Counted from the stretch's first letter, positions 1 through 9,019 are shown. The stretch is DNA of 39,181 nucleotides from Gammaproteobacteria bacterium (GCA_020050845.1 JAGVJZ010000014.1:1-39181); one strand, 5' to 3'. Notes: generated by a model not told the origin, from the letters alone. Program-made: numbers and translations.

Positions 1-870
1 GGTAGTACCATTCTTGGACCTAGAAAAAAACATAAAAGACGAACCAAGGATGAAGAAGACGATGAACGAGATTTAGTGTTTCTGCCACAAATTTCGTATG
101 GTCTGACCGACAGCCTACAGATTGGCTTAGGTTTCATCCCCTATATGATCCGCTGGGAAAAGGTCGAGGATCCAACCTTTAAAGGTTGGGAGCATGACCA
201 ATGCTATGGCGATACATTTTTGAGTATGCAATATAGCTGGATCTATATTGCAAAAACCACATGCTGCGCATCAGTCGCCTTCAACGTTAGTTTTCCTACG
301 GGCTCGATCGAAAAAGATACAACGGATGGCTTTATCCATTACACACCGACCTTCATCTTGACTAAGGATCTAATTCACGACAATTGGCGGACCCAATTCT
401 TTACTCAAGCAGCGGTTAGCTTTGTTCAAAGAGTCAAGCATCACACTGATCGCAGCCAAGATGCCGATAGCGCACATGATTTTATCTTCAATGTTGGTGT
501 GGCGCAGCGAAGCGAAAAAATAAATTATAGCGTAGAGTTCAATTGGATTACCGACACTTGGAACCACGATGGGGATAGCAATGAACTTTATGTGACGCCA
601 GGCGTTTTTGCTTACGTTCGTAAAGATATTGCCATCGGCTTGGGTGTTCCTATTGGCTTAACTCAGGATTCCGATAAATTTCAGGTCATTTTGAACCTAC
701 TGATTGATATTGAGACTATTTTTGCTAAAAAAGATAACGATAGCGATGACGACAAAAAAAATGGCTCAAAAGTTAAGTCTTCATCAAAGAACAAACGTGA
801 GCGCGAACGTCAAAGAGAGCGAGAATCAAGTATTCCGCTTTCCTCGCCGCATCGTATTCATAACAGATAG
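1..870 (+). CDS. Hypothetical outer-membrane-like protein, 5'-truncated by the window edge
   Basis: Frame 1 is open from base 1 (GSTILGPRKKHKRRTKDEEDDERDLVFLPQISYGLTDSLQIGLGF...), so the listed GTG start at 76 is probably not the real start. Alternating aromatic/polar beta-barrel-like strands; Arg/Glu/Lys-rich C-terminal tail. Confidence 0.6.
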   Translation, partial: GSTILGPRKKHKRRTKDEEDDERDLVFLPQISYGLTDSLQIGLGFIPYMIRWEKVEDPTFKGWEHDQCYGDTFLSMQYSWIYIAKTTCCASVAFNVSFPTGSIEKDTTDGFIHYTPTFILTKDLIHDNWRTQFFTQAAVSFVQRVKHHTDRSQDADSAHDFIFNVGVAQRSEKINYSVEFNWITDTWNHDGDSNELYVTPGVFAYVRKDIAIGLGVPIGLTQDSDKFQVILNLLIDIETIFAKKDNDSDDDKKNGSKVKSSSKNKRERERQRERESSIPLSSPHRIHNR

Positions 871-930
871 GCCTCCTAGACTTAGCTTTAATTACTTGTT
901 AGCATTGTTGATCCTTGCAAAGATGGTGCT

Positions 931-1587
931 GTGATGAGTAATTTAAAGAAGATCTCTCTATTATCCTTACTATTGGGTACCAGTTTTTACTGGGTTTCTT
1001 TTACTTTTTTTGATAAGCCCATTGCCAGTTACTTACACTATCTTTCTCATACTACTCTTATTTATCAGATTTTTCAGGGCATCACGGTGCTAGGTGGATC
1101 CAATATTTGCTTTGCGTTTACCTGCGTTAGCTTTATTTTTGCAATCTTTGTCCTATTTCGACAACCTCAAAATAGACTTGCTAATCATCTATTATTCATG
1201 GCATTAGCAATGGTTGCCGCCATCTTTTTTGAAACGACCCTCAAATACCTCTTAGGTCGTTACCGTCCCGAATTACTCTTTCAACAAGGTTTATATGGTT
1301 TTCATTTCTTAAGCCATCAGTACTTATTTAATTCAACACCTTCTGGCCATGCGACCCGAGTTTTCGTCTTGGTCACAGGTCTGTCACTTTGGTGGAAGCG
1401 CTTAACACCTCTTTTTCTATTACTAGGTCTTCTAGTCTGCTTTAGTCGCCTGCTACTAGAATTTCATTTTTTAAGCGACGTTGTATTTGGTGCTTTGCTA
1501 GGAACTCTAGCGACCTTGTGGATTTCAAAGATTTACTATTCTTTAACTTTATCTTCCTCATCTAGTTATCTAAATACGGTGAGATAA
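931..1587 (+). CDS. PAP2-family membrane-associated phosphatase
   Basis: PAP2 signature motifs KYLLGRYRPE, PSGHA and SRLLLEFHFLSDV, with multiple TM helices. Confidence 0.9.
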   Translation: MMSNLKKISLLSLLLGTSFYWVSFTFFDKPIASYLHYLSHTTLIYQIFQGITVLGGSNICFAFTCVSFIFAIFVLFRQPQNRLANHLLFMALAMVAAIFFETTLKYLLGRYRPELLFQQGLYGFHFLSHQYLFNSTPSGHATRVFVLVTGLSLWWKRLTPLFLLLGLLVCFSRLLLEFHFLSDVVFGALLGTLATLWISKIYYSLTLSSSSSYLNTVR

Positions 1588-1590
1588 GCG

Positions 1591-1668
1591 ATGAAAATTA
1601 GTTACAACAAAGTCAGTGTCGTACGCCTCGTGGTGAAAACCACAACGAGGTGGGGGCTTATGTTGTAA
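1591..1668 (+). CDS. Putative attenuator leader peptide (25 aa, MKISYNKVSVVRLVVKTTTRWGLML)
   Basis: Short ORF with 5 Val codons and a Thr-Thr-Thr run, ending just before competing RNA hairpins and a strong intrinsic terminator upstream of an MFS transporter gene. Confidence 0.7.
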   Translation: MKISYNKVSVVRLVVKTTTRWGLML

Positions 1669-1722
1669 ACCACCCTTTCATAAAAAAGCCCCGCACCTCG
1701 CAAGAGCTGCGGGGCTTTTTTT
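1626..1722 (+). promoter_or_regulatory. Transcription attenuator (pause hairpin / antiterminator / terminator)
   Basis: 1:2 helix CCTCGTGGT (1626-1634) with ACCACAACGAGG (1639-1650). 2:3 antiterminator CGAGGTGGGGGC (1646-1657) with GCCCCGCACCTCG (1688-1700), one bulged G. 3:4 terminator 1683-1695/1708-1720. Confidence 0.7.
1683..1722 (+). terminator. Rho-independent terminator
   Basis: AAAAAGCCCCGCA...TGCGGGGCTTTTTTT, 13-bp perfect stem followed by a T-run. Confidence 0.92.
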
Positions 1723-1736
1723 GTAGTGGAAATTAA

Positions 1737-1872
1737 GGCTTGTAAAAGAATAACTTCTCTTTTTGAGGGTTCAGCTTGGGGCAGATTTGAAGGTTCTCTC
1801 CTCAAGAAAATACGCGCATAGCTGTGCGTTCAAAATGGGCCCTCAAAAAGGAAAGTTATTCTTTTACAAGCC
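1737..1872. repeat. MITE-like / long inverted-repeat element (136 bp)
   Basis: 33-bp terminal inverted repeats GGCTTGTAAAAGAATAACTTCTCTTTTTGAGGG (1737-1769) and the inverse at 1840-1872, 2 mismatches. Confidence 0.7.
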
Positions 1873-1892
1873 CTTAGTAAGAGGTACGTGAT

Positions 1893-3149
1893 ATGTCGAC
1901 CACTCTAAAAAGAACTACTCTTTATCCATGGCTTATCTGGTCGTTAGCGGCGACCTTCTTTTTCTATAAGTACTTATTACAAGTCTCTCCCAGTGTAATG
2001 AGCGAAGAACTGATGCGTAGCTTTCATGCTACGGGTGCGCAACTTGGAAATCTTGCAGCCTGTTTTTTTTATTCTTATTTAATTATGCAAATACCAGTTG
2101 GCATTTTATTAGATCGATATAATCCTCGCTATATTACTACCGCAGCTATCTTAATTAGTGCTGTAGGAGTTTTGCTGTTTTCTTATAGCCAAACTATCCT
2201 GATGAGCTACGCTGCGCGAGCGGTCATTGGTTTTGGAGCTGCCTTTGCGGCGGTTTCCTGTTTTAAAATCATTGCTTTGTGGTTTCCTGCGAAACGGTTT
2301 GCCCTACTCGCCGGTTTGAGTATGACCAGTGCGATGTGTGGTGCTATTGGTGGTCAATTGCCCTTGTCGTTACTGATCAATTCTTTTCACTGGCAAGAAG
2401 CTATGCGTTATCTGGCTCTACCCGGTTTTTTATTAGCAATATTGTTTTTCTTCCTCGCAAAAACTGAGCAGCAGCCACACAGCCCAAGGTTATCCAACCT
2501 CAATCTCATCGAACAACTGACAACTATTCTCAAAAGCAAACAATCTTGGTTGTTATCTTTTTATAGTGGACTTGCCTTTGCGCCAGTCTCTGTTTTTGGT
2601 GGTTTGTGGGGAGTATCTTTCCTTAAAACTGCTTACAGCTTAAATTCAGCTACAGCAGCGACTGTAGTTTCTTTTATCTTTATAGGATTTGCCATTGGCT
2701 GCCCCTTATCGGGCTGGCTGTCAGATTATTTAGGTCGTCGCAAATTACTTATGTTGATCGGAACTGTGGTAGCAATTGTGACTCTGGGATGCGTTATTTA
2801 TTTACCATCCGGAACAGCCACTCTCTTAAGTATTTTGTTATTCTTCTTTGGCTTGGGAGCTAGTTGTTTCTTTCTATGCTTTTCAATGATCCGCGAAACA
2901 ATGCCATTGGCGATCGCCGCAACTGTATTGGGTTTCATGAATACGTTTGATTCAATTTGTGAAGCTTTATCTGAACCTTTTATTGGCAAGATGTTAGATA
3001 TAGGTTGGAAGGGTGACATGTTGCATGGAGCAAGAATTTTTCCACTAGCTGATTATCGCTTATCTTTAAGCTTGTTATTACTTTATTTAGTCATTGCGTT
3101 GGTTTTTTTAGCGTTTACTAAAGAGACCTATTGTCGACAATTAAGTTAA
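1893..3149 (+). CDS. MFS transporter
   Basis: About 12 TM segments; MFS loop motifs GILLDRYNPRY and GWLSDYLGRRK; resembles the second MFS protein in the window (PW...YK/LAYFLRVSPSVM...). Confidence 0.9.
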   Translation: MSTTLKRTTLYPWLIWSLAATFFFYKYLLQVSPSVMSEELMRSFHATGAQLGNLAACFFYSYLIMQIPVGILLDRYNPRYITTAAILISAVGVLLFSYSQTILMSYAARAVIGFGAAFAAVSCFKIIALWFPAKRFALLAGLSMTSAMCGAIGGQLPLSLLINSFHWQEAMRYLALPGFLLAILFFFLAKTEQQPHSPRLSNLNLIEQLTTILKSKQSWLLSFYSGLAFAPVSVFGGLWGVSFLKTAYSLNSATAATVVSFIFIGFAIGCPLSGWLSDYLGRRKLLMLIGTVVAIVTLGCVIYLPSGTATLLSILLFFFGLGASCFFLCFSMIRETMPLAIAATVLGFMNTFDSICEALSEPFIGKMLDIGWKGDMLHGARIFPLADYRLSLSLLLLYLVIALVFLAFTKETYCRQLS

Positions 3150-3152
3150 CTA

Positions 3153-4004
3153 TTAGGCTTTTTTAGCTTTAGTTTTAGTGGTTTTCCTTTTTCTACTGCT
3201 AGTGGTTTTTTTCGGCTCTTTTTTTGTGAGACTCTTTTTTAGGAGCTCCATAAAATCAATCACTTCCCCGCCCTTGGCTTTTTCCTCCTCGTGCTTAGGA
3301 GGTAATGGTATTTTTCCTAATTTAGCTTTTTTCTCAATATATTTCATAAGAGTGTCATGATAGGTGTCAGTGTATTTTTTAGGGTTCCACTTCACCGACA
3401 TCGAAGCCACTAATTGCTCACCCATTTCAATTTCTTTATAAGTAATTTTGTATTCTTTGACGGAACCCTTTGGAATATCGAAATCAGAAGCACTCTTTAA
3501 TTCATCACCAAAGCGCATTAAGTTAAGCATCAAGACGTCACCTGAAGTTAGGACCGCAGCTAAATATTGTTTTGTGCGAATGACAACTTTGCCAATCGCT
3601 GCTTTTTGAGTTTTTTCGAGCACTTCACGCAATAACACATAGCCTTTTTTTCCTTGTTTCGTAGGCACTAAAAAGTAAGGTTTTTCATAGTAAGCGCTTT
3701 CTATTTCTGAGCGATCAACAAAATCTTCAATTTCAAAGGTCTGGGTATTTTCAACCGCGGCTCTTTTTAATTCCTCCTCGCTCACTACAATGTAACCTTT
3801 CTTTTTGATCTCGTAGGCTTTTACCACTTCATCCCAAGGAACTTCTTTTCCTGTTTTCTCATTAACACGCTCATATCGAATTTTCGCCTTGTTCCTTTTA
3901 TCCAATAGCTTAAATTGCAGATCCTTGCGTTTTTCGGCCGTAAACAGTTCAATTGGGATGTTAATGAGTCCGAAAGAGATTTGACCTTTCCATATAGGAC
4001 GCAT
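3153..4004 (-). CDS. ku: Non-homologous end-joining protein Ku
   Basis: Bacterial Ku N-terminus MRPIWKGQISFGLINIPIELFTA...KFQLLDKRN-like, YERVNEKTGKEVPWDEVVKAYE; Lys-rich C-terminal tail. Confidence 0.95.
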   Translation of the reverse strand: MRPIWKGQISFGLINIPIELFTAEKRKDLQFKLLDKRNKAKIRYERVNEKTGKEVPWDEVVKAYEIKKKGYIVVSEEELKRAAVENTQTFEIEDFVDRSEIESAYYEKPYFLVPTKQGKKGYVLLREVLEKTQKAAIGKVVIRTKQYLAAVLTSGDVLMLNLMRFGDELKSASDFDIPKGSVKEYKITYKEIEMGEQLVASMSVKWNPKKYTDTYHDTLMKYIEKKAKLGKIPLPPKHEEEKAKGGEVIDFMELLKKSLTKKEPKKTTSSRKRKTTKTKAKKA

Positions 4005-4276
4005 GGTGGCTCCCCCCTTTATTGGTTTTATCTAAAGTATAGCATTGCTCATCTAGTACCCAGCGGATGATTAATACAATTCAAGAAAGGAAAACTTAGA
4101 AGCATCATGGAAATAGCCCGAAGCAATGAGCTGTATGGTCCGGGAACGGAAACGGGAACGAAGGAGTACATACATTTCCCTGGACACTAGTACGGTGAGT
4201 GTCAGCCTGAGTGTTAAGATTAATTTAATACACCAGCGCTATAATGCCAATTTTTTGAATTCGCAAGGGTATAAAT

Positions 4277-4972
4277 ATGACACGTCGGAGAAATCGCCAT
4301 CATGGCAAGCACAAACCAAAAACCTCAAGCAATCCCAGTAGTGGTATTGACACGAAGCAGGGCTTTCTATCTTATCTAAGTACCAGCAAAGGCTTCGTAG
4401 CAGCAAGTTTAGGTTATCTAACCACCCTTTCACAAATTTTACCAACTTCAGCTCAAAGCTACAACCAATGCAAAGGAGAGTGGTGGCTAGGAACTTCGGT
4501 TTGGGACACTTGTTATACAATTTACCAAATGGGGATTTATGGCGACGATGGACAATGTAAAATCGATGAGCGAACCCAATGGATTTTCGATGAGCTAGGT
4601 GACAAACTGTTTGCTGAAAACGCCTGTGGTGTGATTCGTGATTGTTCCAATCCTTATCCAATGCCCTTCTACCAAACAGAAAATATACTGATTAGTAGTG
4701 GCTACTTACAACCCTCGCAACCTGACTATGAAAAATGCGTCGAAAACTTAATCTTGAAGTTAAGTGAAGAGTATGATAGCCAAAATGATAATCAAAGTAG
4801 TAATTCTTGGATCATCGGTTATGTGGCTCTAGCCATCGTAGGCAGCTGCGCCCTTGGTGTCGGTTTATACTATGCAAAAAAATTCATCAATTCTTGGCTG
4901 GAGCAAAGACAACAAAGAGCTCAAGTTGCAGAAGGTTCTAACGAGTCAACTTACTTATTTAACCGACTATAA
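4277..4972 (+). CDS. Hypothetical membrane protein with Cys-containing ectodomain
   Basis: N-terminal basic stretch and hydrophobic segment, Cys-containing middle region, C-terminal TM helix SWIIGYVALAIVGSCALGVGLYYA. Confidence 0.55.
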   Translation: MTRRRNRHHGKHKPKTSSNPSSGIDTKQGFLSYLSTSKGFVAASLGYLTTLSQILPTSAQSYNQCKGEWWLGTSVWDTCYTIYQMGIYGDDGQCKIDERTQWIFDELGDKLFAENACGVIRDCSNPYPMPFYQTENILISSGYLQPSQPDYEKCVENLILKLSEEYDSQNDNQSSNSWIIGYVALAIVGSCALGVGLYYAKKFINSWLEQRQQRAQVAEGSNESTYLFNRL

Positions 4973-5031
4973 ATGAATTTTCTCCTCCAAACCATCAACA
5001 GACTGCAGACTGAAAGACTAAATTCATTAGA

Positions 5032-5142
5032 TTCCAATGTCGAATGGTAAATGAAGCTAGCATGGCATCCGAAGGTTTTTCTTATTACTTGGAAAAGGTA
5101 CCTGGATGTTTCTTTTGGATTGGCAACCGGGGATCCATTTAA
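5032..5142 (+). pseudogene. Remnant of the C-terminus of an M20D-family amidohydrolase/carboxypeptidase
   Basis: In-frame FQCRMVNEASMASEGFSYYLEKVPGCFFWIGNRGSI*, resembling the conserved M20D segment M(G/A)SEDFSYYLEKVPGCFFxIG; no gene body precedes it. Confidence 0.65.
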
Positions 5143-5201
5143 GAATTCACTAAGAAAACAAAGTTATTATCAACTGATATTCAATCCATCTGAGGACTAC
5201 C

Positions 5202-7760
5202 ATGCAAGCTAAAGGCGTCAAAATCACAATTAGCCAACAGATCAATCAAGTTTTTGATCTTTATAATCAATTCTTTGGACAACCTGGCCATGTAGCGGTG
5301 GCACCAGAACAATTAAGTTTAGGTAACAGTCTGGTTGGTGAAGTACTTCCCGAAGATAACGGCTGGATAAATTGGCTACGAGGCAAATTTGGTGCTGAGA
5401 AAGATCGAGAAATTTTGGTTCAATCCTTAGATTATTCAGACGCTCTACAACAATGTCCACCTCAAGAAGCCACAATTGACCCTCTCTATTATAATCAGCT
5501 GCGAAGTTTCTTAGTTGAATACGATGCTCAGAAAAAAGGTCGTAACTTTTGGTTGTTCCAGGGCTCCAACAATTATGACGAAGACACCATAAAAGACCAT
5601 CGTTATTTAATTACCGCACTTTTGATGCGTAAAATTAATTCAATTTTTCAATTAAAAGATATTAACACTAGAATAAACCAGCTTAATGCCTTACGTGGTT
5701 TTATCGCAAAGTTACTGGAAAATGATAACCTGACTGAGTCTTCTTCTAATGACGTTAGAACAATGTCGTTGAAAACCACTTTAAGATCTCTTTACAAAAA
5801 AACTGGTGAGATTGTAAATGACAACCAAGTACTTGTTCAACGCAGTGAAAAATTGCGTTCTAATCTACAAAGACTTTCTGTAGAAACTGCGTTAAATCAA
5901 ATTAATGGCCACCTGCTGCATTCGTTAAGTATCGGAAAACAAGAACAAAACTTACCGAGTGACTTCATTGAAAAGGTATCTGCTATACCATCTTTAGCTG
6001 AGATGAGTCATAAAGAATTTTTGCGTCGCAGAACTGTAGGGATCTCTCCTGCTTCAGACTATATAATGTTAACTTCTGTCTATGCAGACCCACTAAAGGA
6101 TGAAAATTATTTCAATTTTATCCAAAAGTATTTTTTAAAACCCGCACAAGTTCCAGAACTATTAAAAGGTTATCATGCTGCTCAAACTGCAATAGAAAAA
6201 GAGCAAATCCTTGCAAAACTAAATGAATTTACTGTCAAAATTGAACCACAAGAGCTCGTGGCATTTGGAATTTATGGTTTGCTGACTGATTCTACAAAGT
6301 CGAATCAAGAACGGTTTAATTCTCTAGGCCAAAATGAACAATTAAGTTTAGAAATCCTAGCTAATCTATTCAATCGTAGAAACGAATTAGCAAAAGTTAG
6401 TTACTATGTTCGCTATATCAAAGATATCGTCGTTCAAGCGGGTAATCTTGCGAAATTTTTTGCGCAAGACCAAATGGTATTTATCTTTAGCCAGTTACAA
6501 GATACTTTAGTGCGAATGCAAGAAGATTTGCGCTATTTTGATACCGCATTAACGACATCACTAATCGAATTTAATCCAGTTCTATTAGCAAATGGAATGG
6601 TGAATCATAATCTTAACAACCGACGGTACTTACAGTTAAACGAAACACTTGAAAATACCAATAAATGCCTTTCAGAGCTTCGAGATTGTATTAAGCCTTC
6701 TAGTTTGCGAGAAGATTTAGCTCACTTAAGATCGACGTTAGAAATCTTAACCGCAGGTGCTGTGAATATCCTAGGAATGCCTGTTAATCGCGCTGAAAAT
6801 AAAGTTGTTCCTCGTGCAGCTCATCTGGCTGTACTGGAAACGATGGAGCGACAAGCTGAACAGGTTAATAAAGCGCAACAACAAAATCAAAGTTTATTGC
6901 ATGATTTTCAGGTTATAAAAGGAGAACAGGGATCACAAGGCGAGAGAATCTTTGAATTGGAAAATGAGGTTGCTGCTCTAAAACAATCTAAAGAACCTCT
7001 AGAGAAACGAAGCCAAGAGTTAGAAGCTGAGTTAAAAAAAGAAAAGCAGTATTTTGCTTCGGCTAAACCGGTCATCGATGCAGTAGTCACTCTTCGAGTA
7101 GATAGCAATGGCAGAGCTAATGCCAATCGAGGCCAGGCGTTAGTAGATCTGATTAACACTAGACTCACTGAGAAAAAAATTGATCCTAAAGATTTTGCAG
7201 CTTATCAAAATCTCTCAACCGTTTTAAGTAATTTACGCTTGTGTTTGAACAGACTAAAAGACTATGAATTAGGTTATAAGCACTATGTAGAAAATACTTG
7301 GTTTTCATTCTTTCATGGCAAGAGTGGCGTGACACGAGCTGAAGATCATTCTTCACGCTGGTTAGCGCAACAAGATGACCTAATGGCCTATTTTTATAGT
7401 AAATTGATTGAAGCTGAAAATGGAGATGGCTTAAATTCAGTGACTCTAAAAAACCTTTATGTTGAAACACTAGAACAGATCAATAGTAAAGTATCGTCAG
7501 AAATTAAGAACCTGAATGGTGGTGGTACGAGAGTACATTCGTATAAAACTTACCTGCTCGCTTATAAATTGGATCTGCAAGATAAAATTGCACAGTCCAG
7601 AGGCGCTGCTCCTATAAAACCAATGCAATTTGACGTTGAGCTTAATCGTCATACTAGATTAGTCCAAAATCCTAACTATTTTGAGATGTATCGAAGTGCT
7701 GGCATTAACTTTGAGCAACTTGAACCTGAGCGCAACGGCCATCAAATGGAATCATTATAA
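5202..7760 (+). CDS. Large hypothetical protein, partly coiled-coil (852 aa)
   Basis: Long ORF; heptad-like Glu/Lys/Gln-rich region around FELENEVAALKQSKEPLEKRSQELEAELKKEKQ; no family recognised. Confidence 0.7.
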   Translation: MQAKGVKITISQQINQVFDLYNQFFGQPGHVAVAPEQLSLGNSLVGEVLPEDNGWINWLRGKFGAEKDREILVQSLDYSDALQQCPPQEATIDPLYYNQLRSFLVEYDAQKKGRNFWLFQGSNNYDEDTIKDHRYLITALLMRKINSIFQLKDINTRINQLNALRGFIAKLLENDNLTESSSNDVRTMSLKTTLRSLYKKTGEIVNDNQVLVQRSEKLRSNLQRLSVETALNQINGHLLHSLSIGKQEQNLPSDFIEKVSAIPSLAEMSHKEFLRRRTVGISPASDYIMLTSVYADPLKDENYFNFIQKYFLKPAQVPELLKGYHAAQTAIEKEQILAKLNEFTVKIEPQELVAFGIYGLLTDSTKSNQERFNSLGQNEQLSLEILANLFNRRNELAKVSYYVRYIKDIVVQAGNLAKFFAQDQMVFIFSQLQDTLVRMQEDLRYFDTALTTSLIEFNPVLLANGMVNHNLNNRRYLQLNETLENTNKCLSELRDCIKPSSLREDLAHLRSTLEILTAGAVNILGMPVNRAENKVVPRAAHLAVLETMERQAEQVNKAQQQNQSLLHDFQVIKGEQGSQGERIFELENEVAALKQSKEPLEKRSQELEAELKKEKQYFASAKPVIDAVVTLRVDSNGRANANRGQALVDLINTRLTEKKIDPKDFAAYQNLSTVLSNLRLCLNRLKDYELGYKHYVENTWFSFFHGKSGVTRAEDHSSRWLAQQDDLMAYFYSKLIEAENGDGLNSVTLKNLYVETLEQINSKVSSEIKNLNGGGTRVHSYKTYLLAYKLDLQDKIAQSRGAAPIKPMQFDVELNRHTRLVQNPNYFEMYRSAGINFEQLEPERNGHQMESL

Positions 7761-9019
7761 CAGGATTTTTTAGGTACAGAGTGCTTCACTAAAGACTTTA
7801 TAGTCAGCCCTTGTACAATAATTGAGAAAGCAACGACCGCATAAGTCATCGCTAAGATGATTTGGCGATAGTTACCTGGAGGCAAAGACAAGGCGAGCGC
7901 TACCGCTAACCCTCCTCGCAAGCCGCCCCAAACTAATATTTTAATTAGATGGGGCGGGTATTGTTTTTTAAGTTTAAATAAGCTCATCGGCAGAGCTACG
8001 ATAATAAATCGCACAAGTAATACTAGAGGAATTGCGAATAATCCTGCAGATAAGAAATGATTGCCATGCACAATCGGTAATAACTCAAAACCGATCAACA
8101 AAAACAACACGCAATTCAATAATTCATCAATAATCTCCCAAAATTCATCGAGAATGAGTTGAGTATGCGCTGACATACCATGATGCCGAGCATAAGTACC
8201 AATAATAATCCCTGCGACTACCATGCCCAGAGGTCCTGAGATATGCAATGCTTGTGCCAGTGAATAGCCACCAGTTGCGATACCAATCGTGATCAGAATT
8301 TCAATTTTATGTTCATCAGCATTCTTGATTAACCAGCTACCGAAATAACCTAATAAGAAGCCATACAACGTGCCGCCGATAGCTTGTTGTAAAAACAGCC
8401 ATATGACTGAAGTTGAGGAAATTGGTTCGTGGGAAAAAGCGATATGATAAAGAGAGATAAACATGACGATACCAACACCATCATTAAACAATGACTCTCC
8501 TGCTACTATCGTGCACATTTCTTTTGGGGTTTGTAATTTTTTAAATAAGGCTAATACCGCAATCGGATCGGTGGGAGAAATTAAAGCGCCAAATAATAAA
8601 CAATAAATTAGCTTAAGGTGAATACCAATGAAAGGTAAGAGATAGAAACATCCAATCCCAACTAAAAAAGCAGAAAGGATCGTGCCAATTGAAGCTAACG
8701 TAAAAATCTCCCATTTTTGACTACGAAGCGAGTGGATATCAATCGTTAACGCTCCGGCAAACAGCAAGAAGCTCAACATGCCATTAATCAGTAATTTTTC
8801 AAAATTGATATTATTCAACGTCGCAAGGAAATGTTGTTCGAAGTGAGGCAATCCAAAGAATTTATCGAGAATGACGAGCACTAAAGCAATTGACAAAGTC
8901 GAGACCATAATCGCTATGGTCGTTTGTAGTTTAATAAAACGATGATTGATAAAAGCAATGAGTATTGCGACAGTGACGATTAAACTTGCACTGGTGTAAA
9001 AATCCATCACATTCCTCAA
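7742..9019 (-). CDS. CPA1-family Na+/H+ antiporter (NhaP-like)
   Basis: Multi-TM; motifs GALISPTDPIAVLALFKK, GESLFNDGVGIVMF and WGGLRGGLAVALALSLP. Confidence 0.9.
   Translation of the reverse strand: MRNVMDFYTSASLIVTVAILIAFINHRFIKLQTTIAIMVSTLSIALVLVILDKFFGLPHFEQHFLATLNNINFEKLLINGMLSFLLFAGALTIDIHSLRSQKWEIFTLASIGTILSAFLVGIGCFYLLPFIGIHLKLIYCLLFGALISPTDPIAVLALFKKLQTPKEMCTIVAGESLFNDGVGIVMFISLYHIAFSHEPISSTSVIWLFLQQAIGGTLYGFLLGYFGSWLIKNADEHKIEILITIGIATGGYSLAQALHISGPLGMVVAGIIIGTYARHHGMSAHTQLILDEFWEIIDELLNCVLFLLIGFELLPIVHGNHFLSAGLFAIPLVLLVRFIIVALPMSLFKLKKQYPPHLIKILVWGGLRGGLAVALALSLPPGNYRQIILAMTYAVVAFSIIVQGLTIKSLVKHSVPKKSCYNDSI

Noticed and set aside
1602-1805. Minus-strand 67-aa ORF
   Set aside because: Runs through the attenuator, terminator and inverted-repeat element on the opposite strand; no protein-like features.
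4126-4341. 71-aa plus-strand ORF upstream of the membrane protein
   Set aside because: Overlaps the start of 4277-4972 in another frame and has no support.
4239-4661. Minus-strand 140-aa ORF
   Set aside because: Antisense to the plus-strand membrane protein (4277-4972), which has coherent TM and Cys features; the antisense translation does not look protein-like.
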